Positions 45,301 through 53,989 of a stretch of 64,000 nt of DNA are shown here, piece by piece. Each line of letters starts with the position of its first letter. Within the stretch, counting starts at the first letter, position 1. A program made the position numbers and the translations under genes. The notes under the pieces are model-generated. The model did not search any database. It was given only the letters and a program-made list of their open reading frames with translations, and was not told where the DNA came from. Origin of the DNA: Bacteroides sp. M10 (GTDB lineage: Bacteria; Bacteroidota; Bacteroidia; Bacteroidales; Bacteroidaceae); the NCBI RefSeq assembly GCF_014334015.1, contig NZ_CP060488.1, forward strand, positions 2,872,501-2,936,500, in the 5' to 3' direction.

Positions 45301-46318
45301 TAAGATGCAGCTACATTTTTCTTCTAAAGATGCTACGGTGAAAACACTCTATGAATACCTTTCTGGTGAGACCTCTTCTGTCGTAGAGAAAGATTCCGAC
45401 CATGCATTTTGCATACATTTGTTGTTAGGGTTTGTCCGGTCAGCCTTAGAACGGATTCATGCCACTCTTCATTATGGCAACGATGAGAGCAGCAACCGAC
45501 TGACGATTGTCTTTGAACCGGCAGTCTTAACCGTAGTTGGTGAACAAGGGAAGAAAACAGTACTTTTACTGGAAGACAGGGATGAAATGACTTGGTTAAT
45601 CAGTAATTTTCTGGCTGATGAATATGTGGTTCATCAGGTAAAGAGTGTGCAGCTTGCTTTTGAAGAAATCCGTCGGTCGGCTCCGGCTTTGCTACTGGTG
45701 GATATGACCATGTATGTAGATGCCGAAAGCACTTTCATGGAGTATGTTAGCAGGAACCGTACCCTGCTTTCAAAGACAGCTTTTATTCCGTTGCTTACTT
45801 GGGAAGTGGGTTCAGCCATTCAGAAGGAGTTGATTTTGTGGTCTGATTCTTATATTGTGCTCCCTTATGATATTCTATTTCTGCGAGAGGTTGTCCATAA
45901 TGCTATTTATGGAAAACGGGAAGCAAAACAGGTATATATGGAAGAGTTGGGAGATTTGGCAGGGCAGATTGTCTGTACAACTACCGAACAGGCTGATTTT
46001 ATTCGTAAATTGCTAAAGGTAATCGAAGAAAATTTAGACAAGGAAGAATTAGGATCAACATTAATAGCCGATCGTATGGCGATGAGTTCCCGCCAGTTCT
46101 ATCGTAAATTCAAAGAAATTTCCAATACAGCTCCTGGAGATTTGATAAAAAGTTATCGTATGGAGAAAGCGGCTCGCCTGTTACTTGATGAAGAGCTCTC
46201 TATCCAGGACGTTATTATGGAAGTAGGCATTTCCAGTCGTTCTTACTTTTATAAAGAATTTACCCGCCGGTTCGGGATGACACCGAAAGATTATCGGGAA
46301 CAGCGAAAGGCAAACTGA
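42377..46318 (+). CDS. Hybrid two-component-type regulator (HTCS) with degenerate kinase and receiver, AraC DNA-binding domain
   Basis: I use ATG 42377 (MKIRLIFPFVLLIYSLVCQA, a signal peptide); in-frame ATGs at 42356 and 42365 add only seven residues. About 1313 residues. A periplasmic sensor of two beta-propellers with repeated LMWFGTYDG / LLWLGTNRG units (about 30-690) and a Y_Y_Y domain (YSYQLEGYDKDWTSF) precede one membrane helix (about 790-812). The cytoplasmic part lacks a recognisable HisKA H-box (no HExRTPL), N-box or G-box. The receiver-like part keeps VLLLEDRDE and LLLVDMTM but has VLPYD instead of a KP motif. The C-terminal AraC domain (SSRQFYRKFKEIS, SRSYFYKEFTRRFGMTPKDYR) is intact. 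It probably controls the locus that follows, by a signalling route that may not use normal phosphotransfer. Confidence 0.9.
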   Translation: MKIRLIFPFVLLIYSLVCQADGGKDSYIFRKVDYQQGLSNSAVLCLFQDNTGLMWFGTYDGVNCYDGRSMEVFRSDFSAPKALSNNVIHSIQQADNNCLWVSTHLGINRLSQDTRQVVGYYDFADDYYLHSNSKGNTWVVSHDGIYYYNTSCKRFMQVQNLKVSIEDMDKRAFVTDDGVLWIFPQHTGELLQVSQDAFDCDTLSIYSTVSSANFHAKPIEDVFYQNGVLCFVDSEYDLYVYDISRQSKIYIRNLSPLVQKYGTIAGIALFYEDIIIGFRTNGLVRLRTSQKYQEEVVDRNIRIYSIYRDPHQNVLWVASDGQGTIMYAKKYSIATNLILNQLSSNLSRQVRSVMTDNRGGLWFGTKGDGLLHIPDYRESVDASSVTVYSPGGKQNAASYIRWNEEFTVYKLVQSHYMDGFWIGSGDPGLFYYSFADQALHGVENLSAQPTEIHGIYEENDSVLYVVTAGSGFRKLILEKRAGGIRLKSQKSYHFFHGQREITMFYPMLAEGDSILWLGSREKGLVRFDKRTEEYKVISLKEMLQKSVDDVLSLYRTKEGLLYVGTTSGLVCLNFNGKQMEATYIGREQGLLNDMIHGILEDESGLLWLGTNRGLIKYNPINGSSHAYYYSAGVQIGEFSDDAYYMCPYTRELFFGGINGLLYLDKEMQTAPEFYPDILLRKLTIGRTQVLQGDYYTDDGKALQFKGTEISFTLSFVVPDFLSGEDIEYSYQLEGYDKDWTSFSSINEASYTGVSAGDYIFKVRYKRDVFDTEYRHFSIPVHILSPWYRSAPAYLIYFIFFLLLLGYVVYLLRKNFLQERMMKRLMGTESRGKSGTFHTDRKVLEDFTLIYNYCDQLRAENLSYEQCLEKVSLIRETVMTALLNPATLHLEELKQFFPDRFIVSARMSIQGVSQEVLRTLEEQGIDHSSITSVIPEHLTFPVYKNALYSILYCCYLRIAETKATHGVMVDMSEQDGKMQLHFSSKDATVKTLYEYLSGETSSVVEKDSDHAFCIHLLLGFVRSALERIHATLHYGNDESSNRLTIVFEPAVLTVVGEQGKKTVLLLEDRDEMTWLISNFLADEYVVHQVKSVQLAFEEIRRSAPALLLVDMTMYVDAESTFMEYVSRNRTLLSKTAFIPLLTWEVGSAIQKELILWSDSYIVLPYDILFLREVVHNAIYGKREAKQVYMEELGDLAGQIVCTTTEQADFIRKLLKVIEENLDKEELGSTLIADRMAMSSRQFYRKFKEISNTAPGDLIKSYRMEKAARLLLDEELSIQDVIMEVGISSRSYFYKEFTRRFGMTPKDYREQRKAN

Positions 46319-46386
46319 TTGCCGGGCGGGATTTCTTTTGTATTGATTAATTTTGCTGCATTATTATTAAACAGTTTGTCACTGTC

Positions 46387-46455
46387 TTGTGCTCTGATTT
46401 CCCTACTATAACTTTATTGTATTGATTATTAGTGTGTTAATTTGTGCTCTAATTG
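46387..46455 (+). promoter_or_regulatory. Paired TTGTGCTCT repeats upstream of susC (candidate operator)
   Basis: TTGTGCTCTGATT at 46387 and TTGTGCTCTAATT at 46442, exactly 55 bp apart; the second begins 157 bp before the susC ATG. A weaker half-site (GTGTGCTTT) follows at about 46462. The same pair, same spacing and same position recurs before the first GH92 gene (51483-51550). Confidence 0.7.
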
Positions 46456-46483
46456 GTCACGGTGTGCTTTAGAAGTGTGTTTT

Positions 46484-46509
46484 TATTTTGCCGTTTTTTT
46501 GGCAAAATA
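46484..46509. promoter_or_regulatory. 9-bp inverted repeat upstream of susC
   Basis: TATTTTGCC (46484-46492) and GGCAAAATA (46501-46509) flank a GTTTTTTT loop. The T-run is in the loop, so a standard terminator is unlikely. A related TTATTTTGTCG lies at 51591 in the other operator-bearing region, suggesting overlap with promoter elements. Confidence 0.4.
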
Positions 46510-46598
46510 GAGCATTTAACTTTTGTTTGAATGACCTTTATTTGCAACAATCTTTTTAAAGGGAATTAACCTTATTACTAATCAAATTTAAAGGAATT

Positions 46599-49500
46599 AT
46601 GAATGAAAAACTAAAGTATCTTACCTTATTTGTAATAGGTATGATGTTGAGTTTGGGCATGAATGCTCAATCTGTAAAATCAATCTCCGGTACGGTAACC
46701 GATGATCAGGGAGAGGCGGTTATCAGTGGTACGGTGAAAGTTAAAAACGGTAGTATAGGAACAATCACTGACATTAACGGTAAATACACCCTCTCTGTTC
46801 CTTCCAATGCCACCTTGGTATTTTCGTATATTGGTTATATCACACAAGAATTTAAAGTTTCGGAATTAAAGAGTAATGTTCTGAACGTAGTTCTGCAATC
46901 GGATACGAAAGCACTGGACGAAGTAGTCGTTGTAGGTTATGGTACGATGCGTAAATCGGATTTGACAGGTTCTATTTCCACAGCCAAGGGTAAAGACATG
47001 CTGAAAGCACAATCTTTTAATGCGCTTGACGGATTGAAGGGTAAAGTGGCTGGTGTGAATATCTTCTCGAACACCGGTCAGCCGGGTGGAGAATCACGCG
47101 TCATTATTCGTGGTATTTCTACCATCAACGCATCAGCGTCACCGCTGTATGTAGTCGATGGAGTGGTCATGTCAAACTTCGAGTTGCTTAATCCGAATGA
47201 CATAGAATCTATCGAAGTGCTGAAAGATGCTTCTTCTGCTGCTATCTACGGTGCCCGTGGTGCTAATGGTGTTATCATGGTGACCACCAAACGCGGTAGT
47301 GCAGGAAAGGGAGTTCATGTTTCCTATGACGGTTCGTTGTCTATCGGTATGATGGCCAAAAAAATAGACGTGATGGATGCTAACGAATGGATGGCTACCT
47401 TCAAGCAAGGATTGGAAAATGCCAACGAGTTTCAAGGTAAAAACTTCACAACAGATCTGTCGCAAATATTCACTGACGAACGGTTGTTCAATGCAGACGG
47501 TTCTCCGAAATACAATACCAACTGGCAGGATGAAGCATCCCGTACTGCGATCTCTCACAACCACCAGATCAGCATCCAACGTACAGGAGAAGGTTCTTCT
47601 ATTGGAGCGTTCATTAATTATACTGACCAACAAGGTATCTTGCTGAACTCTTACTTCAAACGTATCAACGCCAAACTGGCATACGACGACAAACCGACCG
47701 ATTGGCTGTCTACTTCCGTTAATTTGCTGGTGAATCATACTTGGGGTAACAGAACTTCTGATAACCCTTACGGACAAGGTGCATTGCGTACAATGATCGA
47801 ACAGCTGCCTTTCTTGCCTGTGAAGCTGGATGGTGAATATACACAGACAAATATTATTAATACAAGTGCCATTCTTAACGATCAGTCCAATCCTAATAGT
47901 GGAAAACAAGGATTCAGTCCCGAAGGTGTAGGTAATCCTGTTGAGTTGCTTGAACGAATGGAGGCTATGCAATATCGTACCCAGATCTTTGGAAATGCCG
48001 CTTTGACTTTCCATCTCATGAAAGGGCTGGATCTGAAAACCCAGTTCGGTATCGATTATCATAATAATCGCGACGCTAACTACACACCGTTCACCCCGCG
48101 TCCTATGATTAATCAGAATTCTGAAGGAACAGCTTCTGCAAATAACTCCAACTCTTTCTATTGGCAGGAAGAAACCTACCTGACTTATGTGAAAGATATA
48201 AATAAACACCACATCAATGCGATGGCAGGTATGTCTTGGCAAGAGTATAATTATACCAAATTCGAAGCTTCCGACAGTAAGTATATTGATGACTTCTATG
48301 GATATTATAATTTAGGTTCCGGTACGAATCGTCCTTCTGTTGGCAGTGATTACGACAAGTGGGCAATGAACTCTTATTTCTTGCGTCTGGCATACTCTTA
48401 TGACAACAAGTACATGGCTACCGTAACCGGTCGTTACGACGGTTCTTCTAAGTTCGGACAGAACAATAAATATGCATTCTTCCCGTCAGTAGGTTTGGGA
48501 TGGATGATTTCTAACGAAGATTTCCTGAAAGATAATTCGCTGATCAGCAAACTGAAATTACATACTTCTTACGGTGTGACAGGTAACTCGGAAATCGGTA
48601 CTTATAAGTCATTGGCTACAGTAAGCCAGTCGAATACGATCATTGGTGATGCTCTGCACGTTGTGTCTTATCTGGACAATATGCCTAATCCGGACTTGAA
48701 ATGGGAAAAGACCGGACAATGGGATTTAGGATTCGAACTGGGTTTATTCAACAACAGACTGAATTTCGATATTTCCTATTATTATAAATATACTTCTGAT
48801 TTGTTGCTCGACCGTCCGGTTCCCGAATCAACTGGTTATTCTTCTATCATGGATAATATCGGAGCTGTTTCCAATCGTGGTGTAGATATTCTAGTCACAG
48901 CATATCCTATCCAGACACATGATTTCCAATGGACTTCCACTCTTAATTTAGGTTTCAACAAGAACAAGGTAGAGAAGTTGGACGAAAGTGCCTCCGTTGA
49001 CCCGGTTACCGGTAAGCGCCAGATTACAACCGACGGTTTTGTGGGTTACGATATGTTGATTCGTGAGGGTGAAGAACTCTCTTCTTTCTATGGTTATAAG
49101 CGTGCCGGTATTTATGATGGTATTCCGTCTAACTGGGATGCAGAGACAATGAACATACCTTCTACTATCGGTGAGAAGGTGACTTATAAGAAACGTGAAA
49201 TTATAGGTAACGGACTACCCGACTGGATGGGCTCATTTATCAATACCTTTAATTATAAAGGATTCGATTTGACATTAGACTTCCAGTTCACATGGGGAGT
49301 AGATGTAATGCAAGAATATTATCACTCTACTGTAGCCCGTTTCCTCACCAACGGTATAGACCGTCTTTATAAGGAAGCATGGCATCCTACTCTCAACCCG
49401 ACAGGTAAAGAACAGGCAATTCGCCTGAATAACTTCGGTCAGGGAGCTAATAACCAGGCAGATGACGATTGGGTTTGTAATGGTTCTTACTTGCGTTGTA

Positions 49501-49736
49501 ACATGATTCAGCTCGGATATACTTTTAATCCGACACTGATCAAGAAGATCGGCCTTTCTTCATTGCGCTTGTATGCGAATGTGAATAACGCATTCCTGAT
49601 TACTTCTAAGGACTATAATGGATACGATCCTGACAACTCTTCTCGTTTAGGTGACAACAAATGGGGGGCTAACCGCCAGTTCTTTACCTATCCGCGTCCG
49701 AGAACGTTTACGTTCGGTCTTAATGTAGCATTTTAA
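46599..49736 (+). CDS. SusC-family TonB-dependent transporter of the mannan/N-glycan locus
   Basis: A 1045-residue protein: signal peptide ending GMNAQ, carboxypeptidase-D-like domain (SGTVTDDQGEAVISGTVKVK), TonB box DEVVVVGYGTMRKSDLTGSI, plug (VDGVVMSNFELLNPNDIESI) and barrel ending TFTFGLNVAF. It imports oligosaccharides released at the cell surface, with its SusD partner encoded 27 bp downstream. The upstream repeat pair makes it a likely direct target of the hybrid regulator. Confidence 0.95.
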   Translation: MNEKLKYLTLFVIGMMLSLGMNAQSVKSISGTVTDDQGEAVISGTVKVKNGSIGTITDINGKYTLSVPSNATLVFSYIGYITQEFKVSELKSNVLNVVLQSDTKALDEVVVVGYGTMRKSDLTGSISTAKGKDMLKAQSFNALDGLKGKVAGVNIFSNTGQPGGESRVIIRGISTINASASPLYVVDGVVMSNFELLNPNDIESIEVLKDASSAAIYGARGANGVIMVTTKRGSAGKGVHVSYDGSLSIGMMAKKIDVMDANEWMATFKQGLENANEFQGKNFTTDLSQIFTDERLFNADGSPKYNTNWQDEASRTAISHNHQISIQRTGEGSSIGAFINYTDQQGILLNSYFKRINAKLAYDDKPTDWLSTSVNLLVNHTWGNRTSDNPYGQGALRTMIEQLPFLPVKLDGEYTQTNIINTSAILNDQSNPNSGKQGFSPEGVGNPVELLERMEAMQYRTQIFGNAALTFHLMKGLDLKTQFGIDYHNNRDANYTPFTPRPMINQNSEGTASANNSNSFYWQEETYLTYVKDINKHHINAMAGMSWQEYNYTKFEASDSKYIDDFYGYYNLGSGTNRPSVGSDYDKWAMNSYFLRLAYSYDNKYMATVTGRYDGSSKFGQNNKYAFFPSVGLGWMISNEDFLKDNSLISKLKLHTSYGVTGNSEIGTYKSLATVSQSNTIIGDALHVVSYLDNMPNPDLKWEKTGQWDLGFELGLFNNRLNFDISYYYKYTSDLLLDRPVPESTGYSSIMDNIGAVSNRGVDILVTAYPIQTHDFQWTSTLNLGFNKNKVEKLDESASVDPVTGKRQITTDGFVGYDMLIREGEELSSFYGYKRAGIYDGIPSNWDAETMNIPSTIGEKVTYKKREIIGNGLPDWMGSFINTFNYKGFDLTLDFQFTWGVDVMQEYYHSTVARFLTNGIDRLYKEAWHPTLNPTGKEQAIRLNNFGQGANNQADDDWVCNGSYLRCNMIQLGYTFNPTLIKKIGLSSLRLYANVNNAFLITSKDYNGYDPDNSSRLGDNKWGANRQFFTYPRPRTFTFGLNVAF

Positions 49737-49763
49737 TTCACCGTTATAAAAACTATAAGAATT

Positions 49764-51389
49764 ATGAAACTATTAAAAGTATATATATCTGTATTGTGTA
49801 TGTGTTCACTTTCTGTGTTGCTGAATTCATGCGACGATTTTCTGAAAGAAGAACCATTGGATATGAAGTCGTCTGACCAATTCTGGAAGACGAAAGCGGA
49901 TGCGGAATCGGGTGTGAACGCATTGTATTTTGGGGGTGTACCTTATTTGCATAACACTGACGTAGGCGGTGGCTGGACTCCTAAAGCAACCATGTGGGGT
50001 GGCATTGTGTCCGGATTGTACGTTGATAAGCGTAAGGACAGAACATTTACTACTGCATCTGAAGGTTGTAATTTCAATATTGAGTCTTTCGATGAAATTG
50101 CAATGAAATACTGGCATGAGTTCTATAAAGGTATTTCACGTGCCAACTTTGTTATTGCCAATATTCCGACCATGACGGGTGTGCTGGATGAAGCTACTAT
50201 TAATAATTATGTGGCTCAAGGTAAATTCTTCCGTGCGTACGGATATTTCTGGCTAGTCAAAGAATTTGGCGGTGTTCCTTATATATCAGAGCCTTATACT
50301 TCTACGGAGGGTATGTACAAAGAACGTCTTTCTGCCGAAGAGATTTATGCGAAGATTGAAGCTGACTTGCTGGATATTGTCAACGGAGATGCATTGCCCA
50401 ATAAGACGTTCTATGAGAATGGTTGTTATGTTACCAGAGCAATGGCACAGACCTTACTGGCACAAGTTTATCTGCAATGGGCGGGAGCGCCGTTGAATGG
50501 TGGAACAGAGTATTATGGTAAGGCTGCACAGATGGCTTTGAAGGTAATCAATGATGGTCCTCACAGCCTTATTGATCCGAATGGGACGACTGATGATCTG
50601 AAATCTGCGTATAATGTGATTAAAACTACAAAAGAGTCTGCTGAAATCATCTATGCTAAAGAATATAATTATAGTGATTATAGTGTAGGTAACTCTTATG
50701 CTTGCCGTTCTATTGGTACAGATGCTTTCCAGTGGGGAGTGTTCCATCCGGGAGGAGACGTGTTGTATAACGCATATCTTCCTTGTGATATGTTGATTGA
50801 CAGTTATGCAGATAATGATATCCGGGGACATGAGAAACAGTTCTTCTTTAGGGAATATGAAGATGCAGACGGAGTGAAGCATACTTTGAACAATGTAGGA
50901 AACTGGGCATGGTTTGATGAGAGTTCCTTGATTAACGGTCATGACGGAGATTATAATATGCCGGTATTCCGTTATGCGGAGGTTTTGCTGATTGCTGCCG
51001 AAGGTTTGGCGCGAACAGGACAGGAAGGCAATGCTGTTGGTGGTGCTAAATATTACCTTAACCAAGTACGTAAACGCGCAGGATTGGCGGATGAGACAGC
51101 TACAGGAAACGATTTGATACAGTCTATTTTAACTGAACGTTTGCATGAGTTGCCGTTAGAATTTAAGATTTGGGATGACATTCGTCGTACTCGCTTATAT
51201 CCGGAAGCATCTACTGAAGCAGGAAAATTGAAATGGACTGCTCTTGCATCGGCTCAAATCCAGAACAAACCTGATGGAAGCACAAGAGCCGGAGCCATTC
51301 CTGAATATGCTTTGTTATGGCCTATCCCGTTGGATGAAATTCAGGCTAACCCATCTTTGGAAGGACACCAGAATCCGGGATGGAATTAA
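49764..51389 (+). CDS. SusD-family surface glycan-binding lipoprotein
   Basis: A 541-residue lipoprotein with lipobox LLNSCDDFLKEEP (Cys at about residue 23). SusD hallmarks: GKFFRAYGYFWLVKEFGGVPYIS, ALLAQVYLQWAGAPLNGG-like TPR helices, and the C-terminal FRYAEVLLIAAEGLARTGQ with LTERLHELPLEFKIWDDIRR. It binds glycan and forms the lid of the SusC transporter. A GAGAGAGG/CCTCTCTC hairpin follows at 51426-51456. Confidence 0.95.
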   Translation: MKLLKVYISVLCMCSLSVLLNSCDDFLKEEPLDMKSSDQFWKTKADAESGVNALYFGGVPYLHNTDVGGGWTPKATMWGGIVSGLYVDKRKDRTFTTASEGCNFNIESFDEIAMKYWHEFYKGISRANFVIANIPTMTGVLDEATINNYVAQGKFFRAYGYFWLVKEFGGVPYISEPYTSTEGMYKERLSAEEIYAKIEADLLDIVNGDALPNKTFYENGCYVTRAMAQTLLAQVYLQWAGAPLNGGTEYYGKAAQMALKVINDGPHSLIDPNGTTDDLKSAYNVIKTTKESAEIIYAKEYNYSDYSVGNSYACRSIGTDAFQWGVFHPGGDVLYNAYLPCDMLIDSYADNDIRGHEKQFFFREYEDADGVKHTLNNVGNWAWFDESSLINGHDGDYNMPVFRYAEVLLIAAEGLARTGQEGNAVGGAKYYLNQVRKRAGLADETATGNDLIQSILTERLHELPLEFKIWDDIRRTRLYPEASTEAGKLKWTALASAQIQNKPDGSTRAGAIPEYALLWPIPLDEIQANPSLEGHQNPGWN

Positions 51390-51425
51390 TCAGGTAATAA
51401 TAAATAGTTGTTTCTAGTGAAATTG

Positions 51426-51456
51426 GAGAGAGGGTAAAGGCAAATTATCCTCTCTC
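51426..51456 (+). terminator. Hairpin after the second susD
   Basis: GAGAGAGG (51426-51433) and CCTCTCTC (51449-51456) form an 8-bp stem. There is no T-run, so it may be a transcript-stabilising or partial-termination structure between susD and the GH92 operon. Confidence 0.4.
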
Positions 51457-51482
51457 TCTCACTTAAACGGTTAGTCTGATGG

Positions 51483-51550
51483 TTGTACTCTCGTAATACG
51501 TGCATATTCATTATGTGTTGATCCTCAATTATTTAACTTGTACTCTCATT
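51483..51550 (+). promoter_or_regulatory. Paired TTGTACTCT repeats upstream of the GH92 operon (candidate operator)
   Basis: TTGTACTCTCGTA at 51483 and TTGTACTCTCATT at 51538, exactly 55 bp apart, the second 158 bp before the GH92 ATG. This reproduces the arrangement upstream of susC, with consensus TTGTrCTCT. The 306-bp gap holds no gene. Two GCTT(T)AATTTGTA copies also occur at 51631 and 51680. Confidence 0.7.
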
Positions 51551-51695
51551 GACATTCTTATCCTTTGATTGACTATATTAATGTTTCTTCTTATTTTGTC
51601 GTATCAGAGGACTGATAATTGCCGAAAGATGCTTTAATTTGTAACGTAAATAAAAACACTTGATAATCTAGTATTAATAGCTTAATTTGTAGACC

Positions 51696-53981
51696 ATGAA
51701 TAAAAAGAAACTACTATCTTTCGCAATAGCCCTGCTATTGGGGGGGGCCTCTACATTTGCTCAAAAGGCACCTGTAGACTATGTGAATCCTTTGATGGGG
51801 ACTGATTCGAAAATCTCGTTATCTAATGGAAATACCTATCCTGCTATTGCTTTGCCTTGGGGTATGAATTTCTGGATGCCGCAGACCGGGAAAATGGGTG
51901 ATGGCTGGGCCTATACTTACGCTTCGGATAAAATCCGTGGCTTCAAGCAAACCCACCAGCCCAGTCCCTGGATCAATGATTACGGTCAGTTTTCAATCAT
52001 GCCAATGACTAAACAGTTGAAGATCGACCAGGAACAGCGCGCTTGTTGGTTCTCTCATAAAGCGGAGAAAGCCACTCCTTATTATTATAGCGTTTATCTG
52101 TCAGAGTATGACATGACAACAGAAATAGCTCCGACCGAGCGTTGTGCTTATTTCCGTTTCACTTTCCCCGAAACAAACAATGCCTATGTGGTGGTAGACG
52201 CCTTCGACCGTGGTTCTTATGTGAAGGTGATTCCCGAAGAGAATAAGATCGTCGGATATACTACACGTAATAGTGGCGGCGTTCCACAGAATTTCAAGAA
52301 TTACTTTGTTATAGAGTTCGACAAGCCTTTTACTTTTAATAAAGTATGGGCAGATTATCATTTGGTAGAAAAACACCTTGAATTACAGTCCAATCATGTT
52401 GGAGCAGCTATCGGTTTTGCAACGAAGAAAGGCGAACAGGTACATGCAAAAGTAGCATCCTCGTTTATCAGTCCCGAACAGGCTGAACTGAATCTGAAAG
52501 AAATTGGGAATAAAACTTTCGAACAGACAAAAGCAGCGGGACGGAAAGCCTGGAATGATGTGTTGGGCCGTATCAAAGTCGAAGACAACGATGAGAACCG
52601 TATGCGTACATTCTACTCCTGCCTGTATCGTTCGGTGCTGTTTCCCCGTATGTTCTATGAGGTGAATGCTAAGGGAGAGACGGTTCATTATAGTCCTTAT
52701 AATGGTGAAATCCGTCCGGGATATATGTTTACCGATACCGGATTCTGGGATACTTTCCGCTGCCTGTTCCCATTTGTCAATCTGGTATATCCTTCGATGG
52801 GCGAAAAGATGCAGGAAGGTTTGTTGAATACCTATCTTGAAAGCGGATTCTTCCCGGAATGGGCAAGTCCCGGACATCGCGGCTGCATGGTTGGAAACAA
52901 TTCCGCTTCTGTAGTGGCAGATGCTTTCATGAAGAACGTGACCAAAGCGGATGCGGAGAAAATGTACGAAGGTCTGCTGAAAGGAGCCAATAGTGTGCAT
53001 CCTAGAGTTTCTACTACCGGACGTCGTGGATACGAATATTATAATAAACTGGGCTATGTGCCTTATGATGTAAAAATCAATGAGAACGCTGCACGTACGT
53101 TGGAATATGCTTATGATGACTGGTGCATCTATCGCATGGGTGAGAAGTTGGGACGTCCTGCGGAAGAACTGGAACTTTATAAGAAGAGAAGCCAGAACTA
53201 CCGCAACTTGTTTGATCCGGAAACGAAGCTGATGCGCGGCAAAAATTCCGATGGAACTTTCCAGACGCCTTTCAATCCGTTTAAATGGGGAGATGCCTTT
53301 ACCGAAGGAAACAGCTGGCATTATACATGGTCTGTCTTTCACGATCCGCAGGGACTCATCGATCTGATGGGCGGCAAGAAGATGTTTGTGAGCATGCTTG
53401 ATTCGGTATTCAGTCTTCCTCCTATATTCGACGACAGTTATTACGGTGGAGTGATTCATGAAATCCGTGAAATGGAAATAGCTAATATGGGTAATTATGC
53501 ACATGGCAATCAACCGATCCAGCACATGATTTACCTGTATAATTATGCCGGGGAACCTTGGAAAGCACAATACTGGCTGCGTGAGGTAATGACCCGCTTG
53601 TACTTCGCCACTCCGGATGGATATTGTGGTGACGAGGATAACGGACAAACTTCCGCCTGGTATGTGTTTACGGCACTGGGTTTCTATCCGGTATGTCCGG
53701 GTAGCAATGAATATGTGATGGGAGCTCCTTATTTCAAGAAAGCAACCATTACCTTGGAGAATGGCAAGAAGCTTGAAATTTCTGCTCCTAAGAATAGTGA
53801 TGAGAATCGTTATATCCGTTCATTGAACTATAATGGAAAGAGTTACACAAAGAATTATCTGAATCATTTTGATTTATTGAAAGGAGGACGACTGCTGTTC
53901 GATATGGATAATAAACCCAATAAGGGAAGAGGTGTGAATGAAACTGACTATCCATATTCTTTCTCTCGTGATAAAAAGTAA
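51696..53981 (+). CDS. GH92 family enzyme with Gln at the catalytic-acid position (possible mannosyl-phosphodiesterase)
   Basis: A 761-residue secreted protein (signal peptide ending STFAQ) of the GH92 fold: DYVNPLMGTDS at the N-terminus, SLWDT-like GFWDTFRCLFPF, and the C-terminal half with YVFTALGFYPVCPGSNEYVMG. GH92 alpha-mannosidases use a Glu acid in HGNEPxHH; here it is HGNQPIQH, with Gln606 in its place. The base region GNDDCGQMSAW is GDEDNGQTSAW (Asp646-Glu647-Asp648). A Gln at this site is known in a GH92 that removes mannose from Man-1-phosphate-6-Man, where no acid is needed. Activity is inference. Codons 15-18 contain a run of eight G (51740-51747) in the signal peptide. First gene of a four-gene operon. 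Confidence 0.9.
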   Translation: MNKKKLLSFAIALLLGGASTFAQKAPVDYVNPLMGTDSKISLSNGNTYPAIALPWGMNFWMPQTGKMGDGWAYTYASDKIRGFKQTHQPSPWINDYGQFSIMPMTKQLKIDQEQRACWFSHKAEKATPYYYSVYLSEYDMTTEIAPTERCAYFRFTFPETNNAYVVVDAFDRGSYVKVIPEENKIVGYTTRNSGGVPQNFKNYFVIEFDKPFTFNKVWADYHLVEKHLELQSNHVGAAIGFATKKGEQVHAKVASSFISPEQAELNLKEIGNKTFEQTKAAGRKAWNDVLGRIKVEDNDENRMRTFYSCLYRSVLFPRMFYEVNAKGETVHYSPYNGEIRPGYMFTDTGFWDTFRCLFPFVNLVYPSMGEKMQEGLLNTYLESGFFPEWASPGHRGCMVGNNSASVVADAFMKNVTKADAEKMYEGLLKGANSVHPRVSTTGRRGYEYYNKLGYVPYDVKINENAARTLEYAYDDWCIYRMGEKLGRPAEELELYKKRSQNYRNLFDPETKLMRGKNSDGTFQTPFNPFKWGDAFTEGNSWHYTWSVFHDPQGLIDLMGGKKMFVSMLDSVFSLPPIFDDSYYGGVIHEIREMEIANMGNYAHGNQPIQHMIYLYNYAGEPWKAQYWLREVMTRLYFATPDGYCGDEDNGQTSAWYVFTALGFYPVCPGSNEYVMGAPYFKKATITLENGKKLEISAPKNSDENRYIRSLNYNGKSYTKNYLNHFDLLKGGRLLFDMDNKPNKGRGVNETDYPYSFSRDKK

Positions 53982-53989
53982 ATAGATAT

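Noticed and set aside
46484..46509. Terminator for the hybrid regulator gene
   Set aside because: The T-run lies in the loop rather than after the stem; listed as an inverted repeat of unknown role.
47172..48242. 356-residue open frame opposite the second susC
   Set aside because: Mirror frame of a confident SusC gene; Cys/His-rich sequence with no domain logic.
52383..53648. 421-residue open frame opposite the first GH92 gene
   Set aside because: Antisense shadow of an intact catalytic domain; no signal peptide or motif.
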